NCBI GenBank assembly: GCA_021205045.1
Contig: JAJPYH010000229.1
Location: 1 to 12,804 of the forward strand
Direction of reading: 5' to 3'
From: Lachnospiraceae bacterium
GTDB taxonomy: Bacteria; Bacillota; Clostridia; Lachnospirales; Lachnospiraceae
Length of the DNA: 12,804 nucleotides
Below, one piece after another: positions 4,499-12,699 of the stretch. Within the stretch, counting starts at the first letter, position 1; every line of letters begins with the position of its first letter. The notes under the pieces were generated by a model. It worked only from the letters and a program-made list of their open reading frames with translations. It did no database searches and was not told where the DNA came from. The translations under genes were made by a program, and so were the position numbers.

Positions 4499-7447
4499 AT
4501 GAGAAAGAAATCCTTTCTGTTTCGAGGCCTGGCGGCGGTGATGGGCGTGTTGATGCTTTTAAGCATGTCGGCGACAACACTGGTTCTGGGCAACAAATCC
4601 ACGATCAACAGCAATCTGAACATCTCGGAATCGGTTCTGGTAGGCGGGGATGAAGATTCTTTTACCGTATATGTGGAGAATGAGTACGGTTATGATTCTA
4701 CCGCATTGATCGAAGTTTATTATGATGCAGCTGATGTAAATGTGGAGATTGCGGAGGAGGGCATTACTCTTCTGAAAAACGATGACAGTGCGCTGCCGTT
4801 AGCGGAGGGAAGCCGCATTACCCTTTTTGGAAACGCTTCCGTAAATTCCAGCATTTACAGCACAACCAATCCTGATTATATCCCGTATGTGAGCTATGTC
4901 AGCGCCATGCAGGCGCAGTTTGGTGAGGACAATGTGAATACCGTTCTGTGCGAGAATGTATATGAGGGTATGAGTTCAACGGGAACGTCCAGCGTGGCAG
5001 AGGCGGTAATTTCCGAGGTTACCGCTTATGAGAGTACTTGGCAGAGCGATTATAATGATGCAGCAATTGTAGTTCTGGCGCGCAATGGTTCTGAGGGAAA
5101 TGATGTTTATCAGTACGCGTCAGACGATACCTACTCTGATGGATCCGCCCGGCGCATGATGGATCTGTCCACAAATGAGGAAGCATTGATGTCCTATCTG
5201 TATGAGCAGAAGGAAGCAGGTGTATTTGACTCCATCATTGTGATCATTGCCACAGAATTTGAGATGGAGCTTGGTTTCCTGGAAGAATATGATGTGGACG
5301 CATGTCTGCTGACAGGCACTACCGGCTCTTATGGATGTACAGCTGTCGCGGAAGTGCTGGCGGGCGAGGTTAATCCGTCGGGCCGCACAGCGGATACCTA
5401 CTCATCCAGTTCCGTTTCTTCCCCCGCAGTTGTGAATGCCGGAGTGGAAGGCGTCAGTATCTGGGGAAACGCGGATGAACTGAATGAATATGATCAGATC
5501 AATAACGATGCTAATATTGACTATTATGTTGTCTATGGCGAGGGTATTTATGTGGGTTATAAATATTATGAAACCCGCTATGAGGATACGGTCATGGGTA
5601 CTGGAAACGCCTCCAGTACCGTCGGTACATTCAATTCCTCCTCTGCCTGGAATTATGCCGAAGAAATGTGTTATACCTTTGGCTATGGCCTGAGCTACAC
5701 AACGTTTGAACAGACGCTGGACTCTGTTACATTTGATGAATCCACCAATACATATACTGTGACAGTGACGGTTACGAATACAGGTAATGTGGCGGGCAAG
5801 GATGTTGTTGAAGTCTATGCGCAGACGCCGTACGGCGATTATGAAAAGGAAAATCTGGTTGAAAAGTCGGCTATCCAGCTGATTAATTATGCAAAGACAG
5901 ACACACTGGAACCGGGAGAGAGTCAGACCCTTGAGATTTCCTGTATGGAGTATTTCCTGGCTTCCTATGATACATACGGAGCAGAAACCTATATTCTGTC
6001 TGCGGGAGATTATTATTTTGCAATTGGCACGGACGCACATGATGCATTGAATAATGTACTGGCAGCTAAGGGCTACACGGTGGCTGACGGCATGACTGCT
6101 GATGGAGACGCTTCCAAAACATATACCTGGAATCAGGCCGAACTGGATGCTGAGACTTATAGTATCTCCATATATACTGATGTGGAAGTTACCAATACGT
6201 TTGATGACGCCGATATTAACTATTATGACGGTTATGAATATGTATATCTGACCCGCTCTGACTGGGAGGGCACCTGGCCTGAGAAGGTACAGTGGGACGC
6301 GACACAGGAGATGATGGATGTTCTGTCCAACTATTACTATGAGACGCCGGAGGACTCACCCTCTGTGGATGACTTTACACAGGGTGTGGACAACGGATTG
6401 ACTCTAGTGGATATGATCGGCGTGGATTTTGATGATGAGCTGTGGGATGGTTTCATCGACCAGCTGACCGTAGAGCAGATGTCGGATACAACCAAAACCT
6501 CGCTGGCAGCTGTTTCAGAGCTGGATATTCCCAGCCAGGGCAGAGGGGATGATGATACCACTGCAGCAGGCGGTTCCATCTACTGGGTCTCTCATCCGCT
6601 GACAGCCCGTACCTGGAATACGGAAATGAATACTTTGCGCGGCAAATATGAAGGTCTGATCTGCTATCTGAACGGAAATGATGAAATCTGGTATGGTGCA
6701 GCGAATATTCATCGTACATCCTACGGCGGTCGTGTCTGCCAGTACTGGTCTGAGGATGCGACGCTGGATTATTGGAACGGTTATTATGAAGCTGAAGCCA
6801 TGCAGGCCGTAGGTGTTACCATGTGCGTCAAGCATATGGCGGTTAATGACCAGGAATCCCAGCGTACCGGTCTGAGCGTGTTTGTGACAGAGCAGGCACT
6901 GCGAGAGATTTACCTGCGTGCCTTTGAGGGGTCTTTCGCAGGCGGAGCCCTTGGAGTAATGACCACCACAGGCCGTGTGGGGCCAATTCTTGGCAAGAAC
7001 TATTCCGCAATGCTGACAACAGTTCTGAAAGGTGAATGGGGCTTTAAGGGGCATGTGACCTCTGACGGCTACGTGAACACCGGCTATTATAATAATACCC
7101 TGGAAGAATTTGATGCCGGCATGGATTACAGCTGCCTGGACTCTAACGGGGTCAATGGAGCACGGCTTGTCAGTGCTATCAATGATGGCGATGGGCATAT
7201 GCTGGAGGTCTTAAGGGAGGCCGCGAAGCGGAATCTGTATGTGGCTGCCCAGAGTGCCCGAATGAATGGTCTTGGCAACGGCGCTACCATGGTTGCGATT
7301 GCTCCAACATGGGAAGTTGCGTTGGTTGTGGCGAATATCGTGATAATAGTGCTGTTTGCAGCTTGCTGCATCCTGGCAATTGTAGAATCTGTGAAAAACC
7401 GCAAACGAAATGTAACAGTTAGTCCTGAAAAGAAGGGGGTGGTTTAG
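4499..7447 (+). CDS. Membrane-anchored GH3 glycosidase with permuted domain order
   Basis: This 982-residue enzyme probably removes beta-linked sugars outside the cell. Residues 1-30 form a basic, hydrophobic signal or anchor segment without a clear cleavage site. The GH3 C-terminal (alpha/beta sandwich) domain comes first (about 83-403), running from EEGITLLKND to FGYGLSYTTF. An FnIII domain follows (about 415-512) with VTVTNTGNVAGKDVVEVYAQ. A linker with YLTRSDWEGTWP leads to the GH3 N-terminal barrel (about 630-900). A second membrane helix (about 936-962) and a basic tail KNRKR end the protein. Likely catalytic residues are E199 (acid/base, NGSEGND) and D856 (nucleophile, VTSDGY); K778-H779 is also kept. 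The usual DGPxGxR is degenerate and Trp after the nucleophile is missing. This swapped order is known for some Ruminococcus and Butyrivibrio GH3 enzymes. Both termini should face the cytoplasm and the bulk the outside. The substrate is unknown. A four-TM protein gene follows after 2 nt. Confidence 0.88.
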   Translation: MRKKSFLFRGLAAVMGVLMLLSMSATTLVLGNKSTINSNLNISESVLVGGDEDSFTVYVENEYGYDSTALIEVYYDAADVNVEIAEEGITLLKNDDSALPLAEGSRITLFGNASVNSSIYSTTNPDYIPYVSYVSAMQAQFGEDNVNTVLCENVYEGMSSTGTSSVAEAVISEVTAYESTWQSDYNDAAIVVLARNGSEGNDVYQYASDDTYSDGSARRMMDLSTNEEALMSYLYEQKEAGVFDSIIVIIATEFEMELGFLEEYDVDACLLTGTTGSYGCTAVAEVLAGEVNPSGRTADTYSSSSVSSPAVVNAGVEGVSIWGNADELNEYDQINNDANIDYYVVYGEGIYVGYKYYETRYEDTVMGTGNASSTVGTFNSSSAWNYAEEMCYTFGYGLSYTTFEQTLDSVTFDESTNTYTVTVTVTNTGNVAGKDVVEVYAQTPYGDYEKENLVEKSAIQLINYAKTDTLEPGESQTLEISCMEYFLASYDTYGAETYILSAGDYYFAIGTDAHDALNNVLAAKGYTVADGMTADGDASKTYTWNQAELDAETYSISIYTDVEVTNTFDDADINYYDGYEYVYLTRSDWEGTWPEKVQWDATQEMMDVLSNYYYETPEDSPSVDDFTQGVDNGLTLVDMIGVDFDDELWDGFIDQLTVEQMSDTTKTSLAAVSELDIPSQGRGDDDTTAAGGSIYWVSHPLTARTWNTEMNTLRGKYEGLICYLNGNDEIWYGAANIHRTSYGGRVCQYWSEDATLDYWNGYYEAEAMQAVGVTMCVKHMAVNDQESQRTGLSVFVTEQALREIYLRAFEGSFAGGALGVMTTTGRVGPILGKNYSAMLTTVLKGEWGFKGHVTSDGYVNTGYYNNTLEEFDAGMDYSCLDSNGVNGARLVSAINDGDGHMLEVLREAAKRNLYVAAQSARMNGLGNGATMVAIAPTWEVALVVANIVIIVLFAACCILAIVESVKNRKRNVTVSPEKKGVV

Positions 7448-7449
7448 TT

Positions 7450-7884
7450 ATGAAAATCAATAAGAACTTCTCCAAGCTTCCTGTTGCCGGTGCGGCGATG
7501 GCGGTTATCGCGGCGATTGGCTGCATTATTTACGGCAATGTCTATGCTCAGTACGCAGACTGGGCTGTGGTGCTGACTATGCTGCTGGGAGGATGTCTGC
7601 TGGCAGTGTACGCGCTGATCCCGGGCTGCGTTACGGAATGGTTTTCCCTTCTGGGAACGCTTTGCACAGCATGGGGAATGGGTCTGTTCCTGGTCAACAG
7701 CTATAATGTCTGGGCGGATGTCTGGGATAATCTGAATATGTATGGCAGATTATCCGGAGATTTTAATTTCTTCAGCTCTGAGGGCGGCCCGATTCCTGTG
7801 ATCGTATTGTTTATCCTGGCGCTGATCAGCGTGATCCTTGGAGTGATTTCCTGCTTTAAAAGCAGAAAGGAGGCGGCAGCATGA
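7450..7884 (+). CDS. Four-TM small membrane protein of unknown function
   Basis: This 144-residue hydrophobic protein matches no family I can name. Hydrophobic segments lie at about 11-33, 38-58, 62-83 and 114-135. A polar loop of about 30 residues (84-113, with VWADVWDNLNMYGR and FFSSEGG) sits between the third and fourth. The basic N-terminus (KINKNFSK) and C-terminus (CFKSRK) both predict a cytoplasmic side, with the long loop outside. The start lies 2 nt after the GH3 stop and is preceded by GGGGGTGG (7435-7442). The stop overlaps the lipoprotein ATG by 4 nt. This tight packing between a membrane-anchored glycosidase and a lipoprotein suggests a surface-complex partner or anchor; that role is inferred. 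No transporter or enzyme motif is visible. Confidence 0.8.
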   Translation: MKINKNFSKLPVAGAAMAVIAAIGCIIYGNVYAQYADWAVVLTMLLGGCLLAVYALIPGCVTEWFSLLGTLCTAWGMGLFLVNSYNVWADVWDNLNMYGRLSGDFNFFSSEGGPIPVIVLFILALISVILGVISCFKSRKEAAA

Positions 7885-9335
7885 AAAAAAGACTTTCCAT
7901 ACTTGCCATAGTATGTCTGAGCCTGTCATTGATGACCGGCTGCGGCAGCAACGCTTCAGAGCATGCAAATACCTATTTTTCCCGGCTGCAGGAGGTTATT
8001 AATACGGCCTCCAACAGCTCCCGCCTGATCGCGGAGGCGGAAACGGAAACTGTAGATGAAAATGCGTTAAGCACACCTGAAAATTTTACAGTGGATGAAG
8101 AGGGTAACTATTCCTTTGAAGCGGTAGAAAATGCAGCGTATTATTATGTTTATATTTATGAAAATGCTAAAACGAAGGATGCAACAGCCAGTTTGCAGGT
8201 GATGGATGACGGCAGCAGCACCTATACGGGAAATGTTTCAGATGTTCTGGCTGCATCCGCTACTACAGACTGGTCAGGAAATGTGCAGGAACCGGATCCG
8301 CTGGGGTATGGTGCGTGGAGTATTCGTGTTGTTGCCTGTCCTGATTATGAAAATACAGAGTACACCGCGTCTTCTGAGGCAAAATGTGAATATGTAATTA
8401 CCGGAGAAGTGGATTACGGTGATCCGCAGTTCAGCGCCATGTGGAATATCTTTTCCAATGAACTCACGATCAGTATTACAGGAATGAATTGCAGCACAAC
8501 AGCGTATCCTACAGATATCGTCTTGACGCTGACCAATACTGCGGATTCATCTGATGTGATTACAATTGACATTACAGATGTGGACGATGACTCTGTGGAA
8601 GGTGTTACCGATGAGGCGACTCCCGGCGCGTCTTACAGCATTTCCGCTGATTTCGTATGGGATGCGGAATATGTGACCAATCCGGAGTATACCATGGACG
8701 GTGGTACTGCGGATACCAGTAGCACCGATAATCTGATTACCGGAGAATTTTACTATATTGATGCTATCTATTATTCCTTTGGGTTCCCGCTTGTACAGCT
8801 GAGCTTTGATCCGGAAAATGGAGGACAGGCCGGCATCTGGTATAAGGATCCTAACGCATCCACTAATACCGGATGGGGGATGGCCACGACTACTGAGGAT
8901 GAGGACGCGGACAAGAACTGTTATTTTGAGGCGACTCCCAAGGAGGCTGAGAATGGTGCACTGTATTCCTATGATATCGTGATTACCAGCCCGGCAGGCA
9001 CGATTTACGCGACACCGTACACGGACGGCGGAAGGGGCACAACCATTATCTGGGGAAGTATGGATATTTTCGCGGACGGAACATTCTCCATGGAGCTGGA
9101 GTATCAGTATATTCTGACAGATACCATCAGCTCGGCCGTGTTTTATATTCCGGGCGCAATCTGCTATGGCAGTTATACCACTAACAGTGATGGCACATTG
9201 AATTTAAGCTATGATCACACCAACTGTTCTGAAACGGATTACAATGTGGTGACAGAACTGACGGGGAAAGCGGCGGAATATGCTGAGGAGCATCCGGACT
9301 TTAATCAGCCATTTAATAATCCGATGGCTGGATAA
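7881..9335 (+). CDS. Surface lipoprotein with FnIII-like region
   Basis: This 484-residue exported lipoprotein starts with a lipoprotein signal peptide: basic KKR, a hydrophobic core, and lipobox LMTGC with lipid-modified C21. A polar linker (about 22-60) follows, then an FnIII-like beta region (about 65-172), with FTVDEEGNYSFEAVENAAYYYVYIYE as two strands and ending ASSEAKCEYVITG. The remainder (175-460) is acidic and rich in Thr, Ser, Asp, Tyr and aromatic residues. It looks like further beta-sandwich domains of unknown family, with no catalytic motif I recognise. The ATG overlaps the previous stop as ATGA, and AAAGGAGG (7867-7873) lies 7 nt upstream, so co-translation with the four-TM gene is likely. 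Its position beside an extracellular GH3 makes a glycan-binding or enzyme-docking role plausible. It is not a typical extracellular solute-binding protein, and no ABC permeases follow. Confidence 0.85.
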   Translation: MKKRLSILAIVCLSLSLMTGCGSNASEHANTYFSRLQEVINTASNSSRLIAEAETETVDENALSTPENFTVDEEGNYSFEAVENAAYYYVYIYENAKTKDATASLQVMDDGSSTYTGNVSDVLAASATTDWSGNVQEPDPLGYGAWSIRVVACPDYENTEYTASSEAKCEYVITGEVDYGDPQFSAMWNIFSNELTISITGMNCSTTAYPTDIVLTLTNTADSSDVITIDITDVDDDSVEGVTDEATPGASYSISADFVWDAEYVTNPEYTMDGGTADTSSTDNLITGEFYYIDAIYYSFGFPLVQLSFDPENGGQAGIWYKDPNASTNTGWGMATTTEDEDADKNCYFEATPKEAENGALYSYDIVITSPAGTIYATPYTDGGRGTTIIWGSMDIFADGTFSMELEYQYILTDTISSAVFYIPGAICYGSYTTNSDGTLNLSYDHTNCSETDYNVVTELTGKAAEYAEEHPDFNQPFNNPMAG

Positions 9336-9397
9336 TCCAATATCCTGCAGGTGATATCCCCGTTCTCATTATAGAGTTGATTTTGTGAAAAGAAATT

Positions 9398-9420
9398 CTC
9401 CGGCGGCAGCGCCGCCGGAG
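9398..9420 (+). terminator. GC-rich hairpin after the lipoprotein gene
   Basis: CTCCGGCGGC (9398-9407) and GCCGCCGGAG (9411-9420) pair perfectly over 10 bp with a 3-nt loop. The downstream tract GTCTTTCC is only weakly T-rich. The minus strand has a better run (AATTTCTTTT), but no minus-strand gene ends here. It probably ends or attenuates the surface operon, or protects its 3' end, with partial read-through into the next GH3 gene possible. Confidence 0.6.
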
Positions 9421-9421
9421 G

Positions 9422-9469
9422 TCTTTCCAAAACTTTCAGGTTTTTGTGGACTTGAGGGCTTTGGAAAGA
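9422..9469. repeat. 10-bp inverted repeat with 28-bp centre in front of the canonical GH3 gene
   Basis: TCTTTCCAAA (9422-9431) and TTTGGAAAGA (9460-9469) are exact complements. They lie between the hairpin at 9398-9420 and the ribosome site at 9492-9496. This could be a split operator or an mRNA leader structure. No strong promoter is seen; the boxes between 9444 and 9480 (TTGTGG, TTGAGG, TAGAAA) are weak matches. Confidence 0.45.
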
Positions 9470-9502
9470 TAAGATAGAAAACAAATACTTTGGAGGTACA
9501 CG

Positions 9503-12127
9503 ATGCATTATACCGACATCATTTCCAACATGACATTAGAAGAAAAATGTGCCTTCCTCTCCGGAAAGAACACCTGGGAGACCAGAGACTTTCCAGATCA
9601 TCATATCCCCTCCATCTGGCTGTCTGACGGCCCTAACGGCCTGCGCAAGCAGCTGGGAGCGGCGGATCACCTGGGACTGAACGAGTCCCAGGCGGCCACT
9701 TGCTTTCCAACGGCGGCAACAGTGGCTAATTCCTGGGATGAGGCTCTGGCTGAGGAGGTCGGCAGGGCATTAGGCGAGGAAGCCGCAGCGCAGGGAATCC
9801 ATGTGCTCCTGGGACCGGGGTTAAATATCAAGAGGAATCCGCTGTGCGGGAGAAATTTTGAGTATTTTTCGGAGGATCCCTATCTGTCCGGAAAGATGGC
9901 GGCGGCCTATGTGCGTGGAATTCAGGAAAAGGGCGGCAGCGCCTGTCCCAAACATTTTGCGGTGAATTCTCAGGAGACGAGGCGAATGGCCAGTAACTCC
10001 GTGGTAGATGAGCGGACGCTTCGGGAGATCTATCTGACCGGGTTTGAGATTGTGGTCAGAGAGGGAAAACCACGGGCTATCATGAGCTCCTACAATCAGG
10101 TGAACGGAGTTTATGCCAACGAGAGCGAGCATCTTCTGAAGGAAATCCTGAGAGAAGAATGGGGCTTTGAAGGGGCGGTGATTACCGACTGGGGCGGCGG
10201 CAATGATGTGATAGAGGCCACGAAAAACGGCTCCAATCTGGAGATGCCGGGCGCAGGTCTGGGCAGTGCCCGGGAGCTTCTCAAAGGTGTGAAGGACGGA
10301 AAGATTACTGAGAAAGAGATCAACGAGCGGGTGGACGAGCTGCTGGGGCTGATTTTCGCAACGGACGCAAAGATGACAGAGACGTCGGAGATGTATGCCT
10401 CGCACCATGAAATCGCCAGAAAGGCCGCTGCGGAATCCATTGTTCTCCTGAAAAATGAGGATCATATTTTACCGCTGGCACAGGGGACAGAAGTGGCTGT
10501 CCTGGGGGATTTCGCGCAAAAGCCACGGTTTCAGGGGGCAGGAAGCTCCGCCGTCAACGCGAAGTGTATGGAGGATACTTTTGAGGCACTGGAGCGGGAA
10601 GGCCTGCGGATTGTGGCAAAAAGCGCCGCATTCTTAAGAAACGGCGATGAGTCCGCAGCATTATTAACGGAGGCTGTGGAAGCGGCAAAGCAGGCGGAGA
10701 TTGTGCTTTTTTACATGGGGCTGGATGAAGTCTCTGAATCCGAGGGACGGGACCGGGATCATATGAAGCTGCATGAAAATCAGGCGCGGGTTCTGGAAGC
10801 GGTGGCAGCAGTCAATTCCAGGGTGGTGGTGATCCTGAGCGCGGGAAGTCCGGTGGAGATGCCATGGATTAATCATGCGAAAGCGCTTTTGCATGGGTAT
10901 CTTGGCGGTGAAGCGGGAGCGGCAGCCATGGCGGAGGTGATCTCGGGAAAGGTGAATCCCTGCGGGAAACTGGCGGAGACACTGCCGATGGCTTATGAGG
11001 ATGTGCCGAGCCTTCAGGACTATCCGGCACATGGGTGGAATTCCTGTTACAGAGAAGGGCTGTATGTGGGGTACCGGTATTATGATACGGCCAGGGTGCC
11101 GGTAAGGTTTCCATTCGGTTTTGGGCTAAGCTACACTACATTTGCTTACTCGGATATTGTAATTGATAAAGGTAAATCTTCGGACGAGGTAAATATAAGC
11201 GGCAACCAAAAAATGGAGCATTCCGCTGATACATCAGTGGCTGAAAATAATTCTGATACGGTTGACGGAATTGATAGCGCAGGAATGTCGGTTGCTTTTA
11301 CGCTTACCAATACTGGCAGCCGAGCAGGCAGCGAGATCGCTCAGCTCTATATTTCCAAACCGGATTCTGAAATTATCCGGCCTGCGAAGGAATTAAAGGG
11401 TTTTACCAAAGTATTTTTGCAGCCCGGGGAGAGCCGGAGGGTGAGTATTCCGCTGGATGATAAGGCTTTTCGCTATTATAATGTGAAGACAGGGAAATGG
11501 GAGATTGAGGGCGGTACTTATCTGGTCGCTGTGGGGGCGTCCGGGGCGGAGCGAAGGCTTGCGGCGACCATTGAGGTGGATGGCACCGGTGCGCCCAATC
11601 CGTATGAAAATATGAAAATTCCGTCCTGCTATCGGACGGGCAGGGTTCAGAATGTCAGTGACCGGGATTTTGAGGCTCTTTTAGGACATCCCATACCGCA
11701 GCCGCCGAAGGGCATTCACCGCAACAGCGCTGTCTGTGATTTAAAGCATTGCCGGGCACCGCTGGGATGGCTCACCTGCGGTGTACTTTCTACAATGGAA
11801 AAGAAGAGCATTGAAAAAGGGACGCCTGACCTGAATGTGGAATTTTTGTACAATCTTCCGCTTCGGGGGATCGCGAAATACATCGATCTGATTGACATGG
11901 CGGTGGTAGACGGTCTGGTCATGGAGGCGAGAGGCTTCTGGATCATCGGGCTTCTGAGGACGCTGGGAGCCATCGTTCACAACCAGATCAGCAATATAAC
12001 GCTGTCCCGGAAACTTGGGAGACAGGCGAAAAATGCGATACTTCCAGCAAAACAGACAGAACAGGAGTTCAATGGACAGTCGGCCGGAGAAACAAACGGA
12101 ATTCCGGCAAAGGAGGGAAGGATATGA
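9503..12127 (+). CDS. Cytoplasmic GH3 beta-glucosidase-type enzyme, canonical domain order
   Basis: This 874-residue GH3 enzyme has no signal peptide, so it should act inside the cell on imported glycosides. The N-terminal barrel (about 8-285) has LSDGPNGLR (40-48), GPGLNIKRNPLCGRNFEYFSED (104-125), PKHF (149-152) and VITDWGG with the nucleophile D229. The second domain (about 300-545) carries SESEGRDR (411-418), with acid/base probably E414 (E412 possible), and ends at FGFGLSYTTF. A polar insert (about 551-594) precedes the FnIII domain (595-692). A 175-residue tail follows, with hydrophobic stretches around 780-830, related in pattern to tails of other clostridial GH3 proteins. Activity could be glucosidase, xylosidase or another GH3 specificity. 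GGAGG at 9492-9496 lies 6 nt before the ATG. The stop overlaps the next ATG by 4 nt, so it is coupled to the GtrA-like gene. Confidence 0.92.
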   Translation: MHYTDIISNMTLEEKCAFLSGKNTWETRDFPDHHIPSIWLSDGPNGLRKQLGAADHLGLNESQAATCFPTAATVANSWDEALAEEVGRALGEEAAAQGIHVLLGPGLNIKRNPLCGRNFEYFSEDPYLSGKMAAAYVRGIQEKGGSACPKHFAVNSQETRRMASNSVVDERTLREIYLTGFEIVVREGKPRAIMSSYNQVNGVYANESEHLLKEILREEWGFEGAVITDWGGGNDVIEATKNGSNLEMPGAGLGSARELLKGVKDGKITEKEINERVDELLGLIFATDAKMTETSEMYASHHEIARKAAAESIVLLKNEDHILPLAQGTEVAVLGDFAQKPRFQGAGSSAVNAKCMEDTFEALEREGLRIVAKSAAFLRNGDESAALLTEAVEAAKQAEIVLFYMGLDEVSESEGRDRDHMKLHENQARVLEAVAAVNSRVVVILSAGSPVEMPWINHAKALLHGYLGGEAGAAAMAEVISGKVNPCGKLAETLPMAYEDVPSLQDYPAHGWNSCYREGLYVGYRYYDTARVPVRFPFGFGLSYTTFAYSDIVIDKGKSSDEVNISGNQKMEHSADTSVAENNSDTVDGIDSAGMSVAFTLTNTGSRAGSEIAQLYISKPDSEIIRPAKELKGFTKVFLQPGESRRVSIPLDDKAFRYYNVKTGKWEIEGGTYLVAVGASGAERRLAATIEVDGTGAPNPYENMKIPSCYRTGRVQNVSDRDFEALLGHPIPQPPKGIHRNSAVCDLKHCRAPLGWLTCGVLSTMEKKSIEKGTPDLNVEFLYNLPLRGIAKYIDLIDMAVVDGLVMEARGFWIIGLLRTLGAIVHNQISNITLSRKLGRQAKNAILPAKQTEQEFNGQSAGETNGIPAKEGRI

Positions 12128-12699
12128 TTGCTGCAGCCTGGAATCGAATATGGGGAGGCTTTTCGGATAAATATCCCGCAGCCGCCAGATGGATCAGGGA
12201 GGGAGGGCTGTTTGTCATCGTCAGTAACCTGATCACTGTGCTGAAATATATTTTACTTCAATTTTTGCCTGCAGCCTTTGCTTTCCTGGGAGATCGGGCC
12301 TTTGGCTGGCCGGGCATTGAGATGACGCTTTTCGGAGAAACCTTTGAGTGGAATATTCTGGGCTATGATCAGGCTCACGGCGGACTGGCATATTTTTGCG
12401 CGTACATGGTGGCCATGGTCATAGGGGAATGCATTAACTTCCCGATCCAGCGCAATTTTGTGTTCCGCAGTAAGGGAAAACTCAGGGTACAGATCGCCTG
12501 GTATCTGGCGGCGTTCGTGGTTATTACCTGTATTGTGAACTCCATCAACTGCATCTGGATAGCAGTGGCGGGTCTTCTGGTGCCGGATTTTATTTACAAT
12601 ATCGGAACGACGGTTCTGAACGGAGGTATTTCGATGGTAATTTTCTTCTTTGTGAATAAAATTATTTTCCCTGAAGGAGAAGCGCAAAAGAAACAGTGA
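12124..12699 (+). CDS. GtrA-like polytopic membrane protein
   Basis: This 191-residue protein has about four membrane helices (about 28-55, 85-105, 122-150 and 155-180). The stretch INFPIQRNFVFRSKGK between helices two and three resembles the NFxxNRxWVF signature of GtrA/DPMS-type proteins. Such proteins are linked to moving polyprenyl-phosphate sugars across the membrane or to cell-wall glycan decoration. It is longer than a usual GtrA (about 130 residues), with a 25-residue N-terminal extension and a loop of about 30 residues (56-84) between helices one and two. AGGAGG at 12111-12116 lies 7 nt before the ATG, which overlaps the GH3 stop. The family call is by pattern and is moderate; a generic small membrane protein is the alternative. 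The link to the beta-glucosidase is unexplained. Confidence 0.7.
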   Translation: MIAAAWNRIWGGFSDKYPAAARWIREGGLFVIVSNLITVLKYILLQFLPAAFAFLGDRAFGWPGIEMTLFGETFEWNILGYDQAHGGLAYFCAYMVAMVIGECINFPIQRNFVFRSKGKLRVQIAWYLAAFVVITCIVNSINCIWIAVAGLLVPDFIYNIGTTVLNGGISMVIFFFVNKIIFPEGEAQKKQ

